Assembly (NCBI GenBank): GCA_950295325.1
Contig: OX485806.1
Location: forward strand, 16,492,001-16,556,000
From: Polytrichum commune
Lineage: Eukaryota; Streptophyta; Polytrichopsida; Polytrichales; Polytrichaceae
Reading direction: 5' to 3'
DNA length: 64,000 nucleotides
Positions 37,201-44,745 of this stretch are shown here, piece after piece (position 1 is the stretch's first letter; each line of letters starts with the position of its first letter). The position numbers were made by a program, and so were the translations under genes. The notes under the pieces are model-generated. The model was not told the DNA's origin, did no database searches, and saw only the letters and a program-made list of their open reading frames with translations.

Positions 37201-37980
37201 TTGTCAGCCTCTGCCATTCATGGATGTTGTGGTCAACTTCCTCAAGATGTCACTATGATTAGTGATGAGGATTTGAGAAGGTTGGGCCACGTGGATTTGA
37301 TTCTTGCAGGATGGCCTTGTCAAGGCCATTCGCGGGCAGGAACTGGCCAGGGATTGGATGATCCTAGGTCTAGTTTGTTTGCGGATTTGATGCGATTGAC
37401 GCAATGGTGGTTTACCCACCAATCAACTCCGCCAGGGTACATTTTCGAAAATGTACAATTATTGGGTGATACCCGGCACAAAGTGGTGAAGGATAGTGAG
37501 TACATTAATCAAATTCTGGGTACTCCAACATTTCTGGATGCTGCATCTTTGGGATCCTTTGCTCATCGGCCTCGTTGGTTTTGGACCAACTTTGTATCAC
37601 CTCGGGTGTTTTCAGTGGCGATTGCCCGCATTCCCCGCCTTATGGATCGCAAGGTGGATGACATTTTAGATGATCATCGTGTTTCCTTGGCAGTTACCAA
37701 AGATGACATCTTGCCATTTGCATTAATTAACAAGGTGGGAATTCCGAGAGGTGCACTACCTACTTTTGTGACATATCCACAGTCTTTTGCATTTCGATCT
37801 CGTGGACCTGGCATGGTTTGGGATTTTAAAAATCCCAAACTTATGAGGAGCCTACGGCAGATGAGCGGGAACGCGCCATGGGTTTTCTTACAGGTACCAC
37901 GGCTGCTCACGGGCTTCAGGAAGGTCAGAGACGTTTCCTATTGGGGCAAGCTATGGATCTTAATAGCATTGTGTGGATAA
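34246..37980 (+). CDS. Gag - protease - DNA methyltransferase polyprotein (1244 aa)
   Basis: ATG at 34246 (MVQTRSRYYRS). Gag capsid-like region about residues 205-335. Two zinc knuckles: C355-x2-C358-x4-H363-x6-C370 and C402-x2-C405-x4-H410-x4-C415, for RNA packaging. A coiled-coil-like stretch lies at about 445-460. Aspartic protease has DSGA at D708. The cytosine-5 methyltransferase covers about 930 to the end: motif I VEIFGGIGTGL (E936), motif IV AGWPCQGHS with catalytic Cys 1025, motif VI FENV (E1068) and motif VIII RPRWFWTNF (R1108). The uninterrupted I-to-VIII order and the RxRWFW block resemble DNMT3/DRM-type enzymes more than DNMT1, by eye only. The last motifs are not in this frame: after about 37836 the family-like sequence continues one frame back, and this frame ends in unrelated residues at TAA 37978. 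Confidence 0.9.
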   Translation: MVQTRSRYYRSPSPDYLENVHTTNLEPEVDTNEAFEPISALDTTSRLRIWSVGTFDEMEDDRHNSVRDRFSGRAGGISLPDWKLRFRTWIKDKRQRSSNFNDWYAFELLPQHLEYEALQTYERWTEGHQRQLREVEQYWEARVELISALKDGAIATLAPPTLKEEDPPEESKDQELAFGPLVAGSSTATLSRMARATQAALTAVGPPPPFNPLTEFVAHLEVEYGGFRRDQMQRIQDFRREKDDTPRTMYTRLTRFAVESGGVFAESQLVKIFLSKIDKRLLELASPRIILDYEGRATLAQAFAVVEKCDRALCQHDATDMVSWMTESPKPRRIVTATSSLAETQPVKEQKILHCWGCGEAGHSKNDPNCPKKKKTQPLGKLKQKMEPVRAGYNSKKRQLKCSHCGGTNHDVDHCFLLHPEMRPASYVTGKSPREQSLEAKVAELEQKLKSSASFAQISEPHVGGGTSGSDMYMFGAAGEVVAAASTRSQTLVDAVASTSGGSNEVLHPRHAGPADQIGQARLPLSFGLVDTTVVGAKNPVPLRDGDSISKDVTQALAYKILHMPIFSGSEFMASDFKPAAVFHLAGRMLEGKADLPSLQVSQAVVDVPVAEEVEDLANLRAGLADAAIIAFGKQIDIPPASISAVDTSFSNYASGAAYLADISARPARERHNLQPGVVRLMNDKSLFVVSRTDMPTIRATPLRVMMDSGAQPVMIGKGLADSLGLTPASLDPCPFTIVTSVGGTERATGYTKAPLRLIFHVGAGPTYTHLSMKCVVTNATNYDILVGQQALYPLGFGLDNWTEEAWIRPGWSTGDGRKVFIPVTFAATAMTMVAEAMFGCSGSVADLPCAPVLLEETMDYTCNAAEQQFLPSFQIPARHFKDPPLPWRTPKELSDHCRHIVADLELGEAPPTSSSFSFAQLIRWQPSPEGIVLVEIFGGIGTGLAAVLEAGITVWRYIHVDNGYAANRAVRHHIQQLLLRYPVQLSASAIHGCCGQLPQDVTMISDEDLRRLGHVDLILAGWPCQGHSRAGTGQGLDDPRSSLFADLMRLTQWWFTHQSTPPGYIFENVQLLGDTRHKVVKDSEYINQILGTPTFLDAASLGSFAHRPRWFWTNFVSPRVFSVAIARIPRLMDRKVDDILDDHRVSLAVTKDDILPFALINKVGIPRGALPTFVTYPQSFAFRSRGPGMVWDFKNPKLMRSLRQMSGNAPWVFLQVPRLLTGFRKVRDVSYWGKLWILIALCG

Positions 37981-38345
37981 TTGGAATTTGTCTTGCTGCT
38001 CAACAACGTATGAATGACCAATTGCTTCCTCTGAGGGCAGAGAACAATGGTCAGGGGGCAATGGAGCCGCAATCCAATGATCACATTGAGGTCAATGACA
38101 TCGAGGGATTATTTCCTTTGAAACTTCATGTTGCGGAAGAGCTTCGAGCCCAACGTGTTTTTTCGGCTTTGGCCCAAGAGTTTGGGAAGTTGGAGGCCCA
38201 TAAAATGTTTCCACTTCTATTTCTTGGTGATACTTCATATGTGGGTAGCTATTTAGCTACACAAACTGATTGTAGTGGAGAGGATACGCATTTGGATTCA
38301 AGTGCAGATGATGGGGGCAAAGGTGTTGCCCTCTCCACGGACTAG
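37830..38345 (+). CDS. Methyltransferase C-terminal part in the -1 frame, then linker
   Basis: The frame opens just after TAA at 37827 and continues the methyltransferase: EEPTADERERAMGF resembles the motif IX region, and LLGQAMDLNSI at about 37941 resembles motif X (usually GNA). No start codon is needed if ribosomes shift, or if this copy lost one base in the CCC run at 37834-37836. An ATG at 37878 could start only a fragment. After the enzyme a linker of about 100 residues of unknown role follows, ending in TAG at 38343-38345. This frame is the same one used by pol downstream. Confidence 0.75.
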   Translation, partial: KSQTYEEPTADERERAMGFLTGTTAAHGLQEGQRRFLLGQAMDLNSIVWIIGICLAAQQRMNDQLLPLRAENNGQGAMEPQSNDHIEVNDIEGLFPLKLHVAEELRAQRVFSALAQEFGKLEAHKMFPLLFLGDTSYVGSYLATQTDCSGEDTHLDSSADDGGKGVALSTD

Positions 38346-38351
38346 CAATCA
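38343..38351 (+). promoter_or_regulatory. Candidate readthrough stop (UAG CAA UCA)
   Basis: The only stop separating the methyltransferase C-terminal part from pol in the same frame is TAG followed by CAATCA. This fits the UAG-CAR-YYA context known from tobamovirus stop-codon readthrough. The first in-frame ATG in pol is 40 bp further on (38385). Readthrough would yield a fused methyltransferase-pol product; the use of this signal here is inferred. Confidence 0.5.
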
Positions 38352-41300
38352 CAGGCTGTGCTAGCACCAATTGGCAATCCTTCTATGAAGAAGGAAACCA
38401 CGGAGTTTGACGATTGGCCAATTGAAGTGGGGCCAAAGCTTACTGGTGCCGAAGCACGAAAGGTACGGGCATTTATTCGCTCTTACCGTAATTGTTTTGC
38501 CTTTAGTCTTCATGATCTTGAAGGATATAAAGGTAAACCTGTTCGTATTCAACTCGAGGACGACCACCCTATTTTCAGACGGCCGTACAGACTTAGTACC
38601 TCTGAAAGGTTGGATGTTCAAACTCGATGTCAAGAGTTATTGGCAGCGGAATTGATTGAACTCTCCAATGGAGAGTATGCTTGTGCCACGGTTATGCCGT
38701 CAAAGAAGGATATCTTCGGCAACTGGACGGAAAAACGGATGTGTGGTGATTATCGTCCAGTCAACCGCAAGACCAAGTCGGATCGATATCCAATGCCGAT
38801 GCCGGAGGAGTTGTTTGATGCACTGGGATTTTCTAGAATCTTCAGCACTCTGGATTTGAGGTCTGGTTATCATCAATTACCTTTGTTGTTGGGTGATCGG
38901 GTGAAGACCGCATTTTGGGGAATTGATAAAGATGGCAAGGATCAACTTTATCATTGGAAATTTCTGCCATTTGGTCTCAAGAATGCACCAGCTGAATTTC
39001 AACGGGTGATGGACCAATTATTGGCTGGTTTGCCGTTTGCTAGATGTTACATTGATGATGTTATCATCTTTAGTAACAGTCCACAGGATCATGTGAGACA
39101 TTTGCAAGCGGTATTTGAACGACTTCAACGGTGGGGACTTCGTTTACATCATGGAAAATGTAAGTTTTTCCATGATCAATTGCCCTATTTAGGCCACATG
39201 ATTGTTCCTGGCGGTCTTGGTGTGCAACAGGCGAAGGTGGATGCTTTGCACAAAATTCCCGCACCTAGTGATGTACCACGGCTTCGTGCATTTCTAGGAT
39301 TGGCAAATTATTATAGGAGGTTTGTCAAAAACTTTAGTTTGATTGCCAAACCGCTTACCATTCTCACGGGGAAAGACCAACCATGGATTTGGAGTCGGGA
39401 ACAACAACAGGCATTTGATACATTGAAGCAGAGGCTCGGTTCAGCGCCAGTGCTTCGACGCCCGGATGTGTCTAGAGCTTTTCAATTGCACACGGATTGG
39501 AGTGCAGTGGGATTGGGAGCGGTATTGACACAGAAAGATGAAGAGGGAAAGGAATATGTGGTGGCTTATGCATCTAGAAGCAATAATAGTGCTGAATCTA
39601 ATTATTCTTCTTATGAAGGCGAGGCCTTGGCGGCCGTTTGGGCCATTGCACATTTTCGACCTTATTTGTATGGGCAAAAGTTTACTTTGGTGACTGATCA
39701 TCAGCCTTTAAAATGGCTTATGGAATCAGATAAGCTCACCGGGAAACTTGCTAGGTGGGCATTGTTACTTCAGGAATATGATTTTGAAGTTGTTCACCGA
39801 GCAGGAATTGCCAACTTGGATGCAGACGGATTGTCTCGCAATCCAAGTCCTTCAGATGAGGATTTAACTGGAGCCAGGTGGCATGGAGATTGTGATCGTG
39901 AGGCAGTGCCGGGTTGGCATGCTGCCACATATCTCACAATGATGTCGGGATTGGCTGCTGAGATCCTTGTAGAAGAACAGGATGAGGAGGTTGATAAATC
40001 TCTCGTTGTTAGTGATGTGTGGGAAGACCAGGCGGTCTTGCACAAACTTCAACAAGGGATATTTCCTCTTGGACTATCTGCTATGGAGCGAGATAGAGTT
40101 AGTCACAGGATAACAAGGTTTCGTTGGGCAAACAGCTTGTTATTTCGTGTGTGGCCGAACGGAACGAGGCGCATCGTTCCAAGGCCAGATCAAAGAGCTT
40201 CTTTGGTGCGGCAAGTGCACGAGGAGCTTGGACATTTTGGAGTGCGAAGAACACACTCTATGTTGCGCAACCAATATTGGTGGACTGGTATGTATCAACA
40301 GGTTGCCGCTTATGTTTCTAGGTGTGAAGTATGTGACCGGGTCAGGTCAAGTTTTAATACTTTATCACCTCAACTTCAGCCTTTACCTATTATGGGCTTG
40401 GGATATCGTTGGTCTTTGGATTTTGCCGGACCGCTTACTATCACTCCACGTGGCTCCAAGTATGTGCTTGTGATGGTGGAGCATTTTAGTAAGTGGATTG
40501 AACTCGTGGCTCTTCCCCAAAATTCCTCAGAATTGGCAGCTATGGCATTTCTTGATCGAGTTTTGGCACGGTTTGGAGCACCTGCAGAGGTGTTGACGGA
40601 TCAAGGGAGAGAATTTCTTGGATCTTTCGAGGCTTTGATTGATCATCGGACAACTTCTAGAGATCACCCTGAGGCAGATGGCTTAGCTGAACGAGTTGTT
40701 CAGACGGTTAAGCGCGGTTTGCGGAAGTATGGATTGCTTCATGGCAACCATCGCGATTGGGACTTGATGTTACCATGGATAGCAATGGGTTATCGTTTCA
40801 GCAGGCAAGCATCTTTGGCATCCTATAGTCCTTACCAACTCTTGTATGGACGGGAACCAATTTTACCTAGCTCGGTGCGAGAGAAATTGGCTCCCGTGGT
40901 AAACTTGGATGATCCAGATGTTTGGGCTCAATGTCTTCATGACCGAGCAGCGTTCTTCCAAAAGGCCATGCCTATGGCTATGGAGAACTTGAATATTGCT
41001 CAACATCGTGATACATTACGGTATGCCCGGATCCGCAGTGGAGCTTATCGACCTCAGGTTCGTAGATTTTCCAAGGGGGATTATGTTTACTTGCAACGGG
41101 AGGCGCCTACGACATTAGATGTCAAGGCTGGGCGCACGATTTTGCGGGTAAAAGATGTCTTGCCAAGTGGTATATTATTGCTTGAAGGCAAGGATGGACG
41201 GGAATGTTGTGAGCATTCAAAGAATTGTGCTCCATGTCGCCTTCCCATCGACGGCTCTGTGCATCCCGAGTTGGCAGTTGTACCACAGGGTCTGCCTTGT

Positions 41301-41474
41301 TATGTTTGTGGAGAGAAGAAAGGAGCTGCAACAATGTTATTGTGCGACCAATGTCAACGTGGATGGCACATGGCATGTTTGACACCTCCCCTTTTTACTC
41401 TTCCTTCTGGCAATTGGGTTTGTCCTCGTTGTCGGAAAGCCTCTCATTCCGTGGCCGTTAATGGTCATGATTGA
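38346..41474 (+). CDS. Pol: reverse transcriptase - RNase H - integrase - PHD finger
   Basis: Numbering from the GTG at 38358: reverse transcriptase about 60-270 with LDLRSGYHQL, FGLKNAPAEFQ and YIDD at 231-234; RNase H about 370-490 with D380 (HTDWSAVGLGAVL), YEGEALAAV and TDHQPL; integrase with an H-H-C-C zinc region (VHEELGHFG ... CEVC), then catalytic D688 (SLDFAGP), D748 (LTDQGREF) and E778 (DGLAERV). The D-E spacing is 29 residues rather than the usual 35, a local 6-residue loss that may harm activity. After the integrase C-terminal region comes a Cys4-His-Cys3 PHD finger at about 981-1025 (CYVCG, LLCDQCQRGWHMAC, WVCPRC) instead of a chromodomain. Expression probably depends on readthrough of the UAG at 38343, or on initiation at ATG 38385. 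Confidence 0.92.
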   Translation, partial: QSQAVLAPIGNPSMKKETTEFDDWPIEVGPKLTGAEARKVRAFIRSYRNCFAFSLHDLEGYKGKPVRIQLEDDHPIFRRPYRLSTSERLDVQTRCQELLAAELIELSNGEYACATVMPSKKDIFGNWTEKRMCGDYRPVNRKTKSDRYPMPMPEELFDALGFSRIFSTLDLRSGYHQLPLLLGDRVKTAFWGIDKDGKDQLYHWKFLPFGLKNAPAEFQRVMDQLLAGLPFARCYIDDVIIFSNSPQDHVRHLQAVFERLQRWGLRLHHGKCKFFHDQLPYLGHMIVPGGLGVQQAKVDALHKIPAPSDVPRLRAFLGLANYYRRFVKNFSLIAKPLTILTGKDQPWIWSREQQQAFDTLKQRLGSAPVLRRPDVSRAFQLHTDWSAVGLGAVLTQKDEEGKEYVVAYASRSNNSAESNYSSYEGEALAAVWAIAHFRPYLYGQKFTLVTDHQPLKWLMESDKLTGKLARWALLLQEYDFEVVHRAGIANLDADGLSRNPSPSDEDLTGARWHGDCDREAVPGWHAATYLTMMSGLAAEILVEEQDEEVDKSLVVSDVWEDQAVLHKLQQGIFPLGLSAMERDRVSHRITRFRWANSLLFRVWPNGTRRIVPRPDQRASLVRQVHEELGHFGVRRTHSMLRNQYWWTGMYQQVAAYVSRCEVCDRVRSSFNTLSPQLQPLPIMGLGYRWSLDFAGPLTITPRGSKYVLVMVEHFSKWIELVALPQNSSELAAMAFLDRVLARFGAPAEVLTDQGREFLGSFEALIDHRTTSRDHPEADGLAERVVQTVKRGLRKYGLLHGNHRDWDLMLPWIAMGYRFSRQASLASYSPYQLLYGREPILPSSVREKLAPVVNLDDPDVWAQCLHDRAAFFQKAMPMAMENLNIAQHRDTLRYARIRSGAYRPQVRRFSKGDYVYLQREAPTTLDVKAGRTILRVKDVLPSGILLLEGKDGRECCEHSKNCAPCRLPIDGSVHPELAVVPQGLPCYVCGEKKGAATMLLCDQCQRGWHMACLTPPLFTLPSGNWVCPRCRKASHSVAVNGHD

Positions 41475-41800
41475 GAATTTTGTGGATGTTTACCACATGT
41501 TTTAGTGGTGAAGTTGTTATTTAGTTGGTTGGAAATTTTATGGGATTAAGACCACATTGAAAGAGTTATCCAAGAATTCAACATTAATTGTTGAAGGCGA
41601 TTAAGGATGGGGCTCACATTGCACCCAGCCTACAGTTCTTGGATTACTTTGTCAATCATGAATTTAATTCCTTCGATTACTACTACCCAATTAAATATGT
41701 GTAGATGTAGCAACAACTTCATCATGTTCAACAACTCTACCGATGAGTGTGTTTGTTCCTAGCCGATTGGAGGGGCTCCTTATCTGCTAGTGGGGGCACT
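41475..41800 (+). other. Retrotransposon 3' untranslated part and polypurine tract
   Basis: About 325 bp between the pol stop and the 3' LTR without a gene. It ends in GTGGGGGCACT. The G-rich run TGGGGGCA is the likely polypurine tract for plus-strand priming, followed by the two bases CT and the LTR start TG. Confidence 0.65.
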
Positions 41801-42338
41801 TGAAGAGGTGGTTGTTTAGCATTTTAGTTTGCTATTTCATTTTGCTAATTGATGTTGACAACGACACTCGATCTGTTGTGTTTAACGATCTTAGTTTACA
41901 CGACAGCTGTCACGTGAGGTGACATCGGGGGCTAAATTATATCAATTTAGGAGTAAATGGACTCCATTAGGAGTCCATGTGTGTTGGGATGAGTAACGGA
42001 CTCCATTGGGAGTCCTAGTTAGTTGTTCATCCACTCCATGGATGAACTCCACATAGGATTGGGGTTGTATGGAGAGGAAGGCCTCTTGACTTGCCATTGT
42101 TGTCAAGTCAAGTCTTGTGAGTGTGTTTTGAGAGAGAGAGAGCTTGTTGTTGCTTTCTCATGGCTATGGTGTAGTAGATTATGAGTAAAGCCTTTGCATT
42201 CTTTCTCCACCACTTGCACTCTTGGATTCTCCCTTCGTGGAGTGAGAGATAGCTTGACTCTTGTGTGTGAATTTTAGAGTTTCTTAAGCTTTGTAAGGAG
42301 ACATTTTAGTTTCTTAAGCTTGGAGAGAGAAACCCTCA
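41801..42338 (+). repeat. 3' LTR, full length (538 bp, TG...CA)
   Basis: It runs from TGAAGAGGTGG to CCCTCA. Positions 41908-42338 equal the 5' LTR apart from one base. The first 107 bp (41801-41907) recur exactly at 42342-42448. The body contains a (GA)n stretch, a run of ACTCCATT-type repeats and two TTCTTAAGCTT blocks. Confidence 0.85.
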
Positions 42339-42448
42339 TCTTGAAGAGGTGGTTGTTTAGCATTTTAGTTTGCTATTTCATTTTGCTAATTGATGTTGAC
42401 AACGACACTCGATCTGTTGTGTTTAACGATCTTAGTTTACACGACAGC
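42339..42448 (+). repeat. LTR-LTR junction and extra first 107 bp of an LTR
   Basis: After the 3' LTR comes TCT and then an exact copy of LTR positions 1-107. T is the base that follows CCCTCA at the 5' LTR, and CT is the pair that precedes TGAAGAGG after the polypurine tract. Together they are what end-joining of untrimmed linear cDNA would leave in a 2-LTR circle. The piece stops at GACAGC, exactly where the 5' LTR piece starts (TGTCAC). Confidence 0.8.
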
Positions 42449-42462
42449 CAATTTACAAGGAG

Positions 42463-42584
42463 TTCCTAACACGTTCTCAATACCACCCCTTTTGAGGGGC
42501 TCTATGCCCTCTAAAGCCTTCCATTCCTAACACGTTCTCAATACCACCCGTTTTGAGGGGCTCTATGCCCTCTAAAGCCTTCCA
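42463..42584. repeat. Tandem duplication, 61-bp period, 2 copies
   Basis: The unit starting TTCCTAACACGTTCTCAA and ending CTCTAAAGCCTTCCA is found at 42463-42523 and 42524-42584 with one mismatch. It begins only 15 bp after the retrotransposon end. Confidence 0.9.
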
Positions 42585-43377
42585 CCCCTTCACCTTTAGA
42601 GGGGTGAGTTCCAACTCTTCCATAAGGAAATGAACACGGTATTTGCAAAAATGTCACACGACACATAAAAATGTCATATATGTCATTTTCTCGAATGCAA
42701 GAAAGCCGGCTTGAATTGGTCTTTGGATGCAACCTTTGTCGACTACACAAGTGTTTGTCAATTATGACCTTTTTCCCAAAGTTCAAGTGCATTCCACAAG
42801 ACTAGAAATTGAGTCAGCCTTGAAAAAAAAAAAGTCACATGTGAATGTGACATTTTCATGAATACTATGCTACTCTAAGCTTCAACCACTTCTATGTAAA
42901 GCCTTGCATATTATAAGATATTAGTTTTGATCATGCGACCCGCAGTTTATGAAACTCATATAGAGTGAATGCAGGGGACACATCACGAGACTACTCCCCT
43001 CTAAAGTAATGTTACCCAAATTAACACCCCTTTATGTTTGTGTTTGGTGTACAATGTGTGGAAGTGGCCCTAACTTGCCTTACCTTAAGGGGTTGCCACT
43101 TCCAATAGTGGTCTCCTTTGTAGATCGAAAGGAAAGACAAGTGATTGGGATAGGGCAGCGGTGACCGGATGAGCCGGTGAGCGGCGTTATCCGGCCATCC
43201 GGGCGGTGATTGGCGGAGGCAGCGTCGAAATCCTGGCGCCCGCGACCACAGGCTCCCCCGAAGGCACACAAGGCAAGAAGCAAGGCACTGCATTCTTCGT
43301 CTCGCGCCCTTCGCCCTCTCAATTCTCCAATTCTGCTCCTCCAGCTTGCATTTTGCAGCAGCCGCTCGATTTCAGCT
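42585..43377. other. Intergenic, upstream region of psaH
   Basis: No gene. The last 150 bp before the psaH ATG are C/T-rich (TCTCGCGCCCTTCGCCCTCTC and similar), typical of a plant 5' leader. No TATA box or light-responsive element was assigned with confidence. A triplet-open stretch begins at 43210 in the psaH frame but gives no recognisable protein before the psaH ATG. Confidence 0.5.
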
Positions 43378-44745
43378 ATGGCTGCCCTCGCAATGAGCGC
43401 CAGCACCTCCGTCGCTGCTGGCTCCAGCTTCCTGGCCGGCCAGAAGTTGGCCTTGCCCGCCAAGCCCACCTCCGTGCGCGCCTCCCGCAAGTAAGACCCC
43501 ATTCCATACACATCACACTCCATTTCCATTTCCATTCGATTCCTCGATGCGTCCTGGGTGCCCCATTTGCTGTGGAGCTCTAATTGCCCGTGTCTTAGGT
43601 ATGTGTTATCGGAGATTTGTGTTTTCATTCAATCTTTACGGGGTGGAGCTGTGATTACCCATGTCTTAGCTTTGACTCATTGGAGATGTAGGCCGTCTCT
43701 TGTTTTGTTATGGGGATGGAGCTGTGATTATCAATGTTCTAGCTATGTGTCATTGGAGAGTTGGGTTGCTACCTGTTCACTCCAAATTTATCATGTGGAG
43801 CTGGAAGAGTGCCTTGTTTTGGTGGCTGGCGGATGGTGGTTTGATTAGTCAGGTTGTGGATTGGGGCATTCTTGAAATTTGCCTATCACACGATTCTGAA
43901 GTTCCATCATCACCTCTGTTGAATATCTATGAAAGGGGTAGGTAGCACCACTTTAAAAGCACTCTAGCTTATGATTGCGGTCTGTGTTGTGTCCAGTGTA
44001 AGTTTTTGTGTAATGGGTTTGCGAGACCGGGCTAAGATGGCGCACATTGCACAATGGGCACTGAAGTTCGTCACTTCTGTCTAGTATCTAGGATTGGTGT
44101 AGATGATAGTACTGGTTGAAAATGGGGAATCTACCACTTTCCTAGAAATTGGGTTATGACAGACAATGTTGCAATGCTTTTTAGAATTGTGTTGAAATTG
44201 ACAGGGGTGATGGTGTCCACATGCAGGGTCGGAGTGGCCTCAGCTAAGTACGGTGAGAAGAGCGTGTACTTCGATTTGGGGGAGATTGACAACACCGTCG
44301 GAAACTGGGATCTGTATGGCAACGATGACCCCAACAGATACAACGGCTTCCAGGTAACACGCACATTCCATTCCAGCTATGGCAGTATCTTGTGGCAGTA
44401 GTTATTCAATGTCTTGTCGGGACGTGAGTGTCTCTCTGGTGGGTCTCAGCTCTCTAAATAAAGTTTGCAAAAGTCGTCGAGATGGAACGGATTCTTGTTT
44501 CAATAATGCATTGCTTTTGGCTGCAGAGATTTTCTTACCATATGATGTCTTTCATGTGATTCCAGAGCAAGTTTTTCGAGACCTTCGGTGGAGCATTCAC
44601 CAAGAGGGGTTTGTTGTTGAAGTTCTTGGTGTTGGGAGGTGCCACAACCATCGGTTACTTGGGCTCCACCTCATCCGGCGACTTCTTGCCCATCAAGAAT
44701 GGTCCCAAGCAGGACCCCATCATGGGCCCACGCGGAAGGAAGTAG
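43378..44745 (+). CDS. psaH: Photosystem I subunit H (PsaH / subunit VI), chloroplast precursor
   Basis: Nuclear gene with three exons: 43378-43490, 44227-44353 and 44566-44745. Together they give 420 bp, 139 aa plus stop (donors CGCAA|GTAAGA and TTCCAG|GTAACA; acceptors ATGCAG| and TTCCAG|). PsaH is a small stroma-exposed PSI subunit on the PsaL/PsaI side and is required for LHCII docking during state transitions. Residues 1 to about 42 ([20 protein letters not shown]..., Ala/Ser-rich, ending near RASRK) are the chloroplast transit peptide. The mature part has [44 protein letters not shown] and one membrane span at about 97-115 ([16 protein letters not shown]), ending IMGPRGRK. The ATG chosen is preceded by a C/T-rich leader and is the family start. 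No break was seen; usual family length is about 140-145. Confidence 0.97.

Larger units (their letters stand above)
32345..42448 (+). mobile_element. Ty3/gypsy LTR retrotransposon with DNA methyltransferase and PHD finger
   Basis: A 10.1-kb element ordered 5' LTR piece, leader, gag, protease, cytosine-5 methyltransferase, reverse transcriptase, RNase H, integrase, PHD finger, 3' LTR, extra LTR piece. RT preceding integrase and the RT sequence (YIDD) place it in Ty3/gypsy. The LTR starts TGAAGAGG right after a purine tract (TGGGGGCA then CT) and ends CCCTCA, 538 bp. The 5' copy lacks the first 107 bp; these lie at 42342-42448 instead. No 5-bp target duplication is visible (TACCGC before, CAATTT after). 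LTR copies differ at one of 431 positions, so it is recent. Coding is long and mostly open but interrupted by a frame change near 37836 and a UAG at 38343. Confidence 0.93.

Noticed and set aside
37840-37900. Programmed -1 slippery heptamer at the methyltransferase frame change
   Set aside because: No X-XXY-YYZ heptamer in the correct phase: CCCAAAC and TAAAAAT are out of phase or mismatched. A base loss in the CCC run is simpler.
38358-38360. Pol starting at GTG 38358
   Set aside because: GTG is not a normal plant start; the in-frame sequence is open back to the UAG at 38343, so readthrough or ATG 38385 is more likely.
43210-43377. Upstream extension of the psaH reading frame
   Set aside because: It adds 56 unrelated residues before a canonical PsaH transit peptide; the family start fits 43378.
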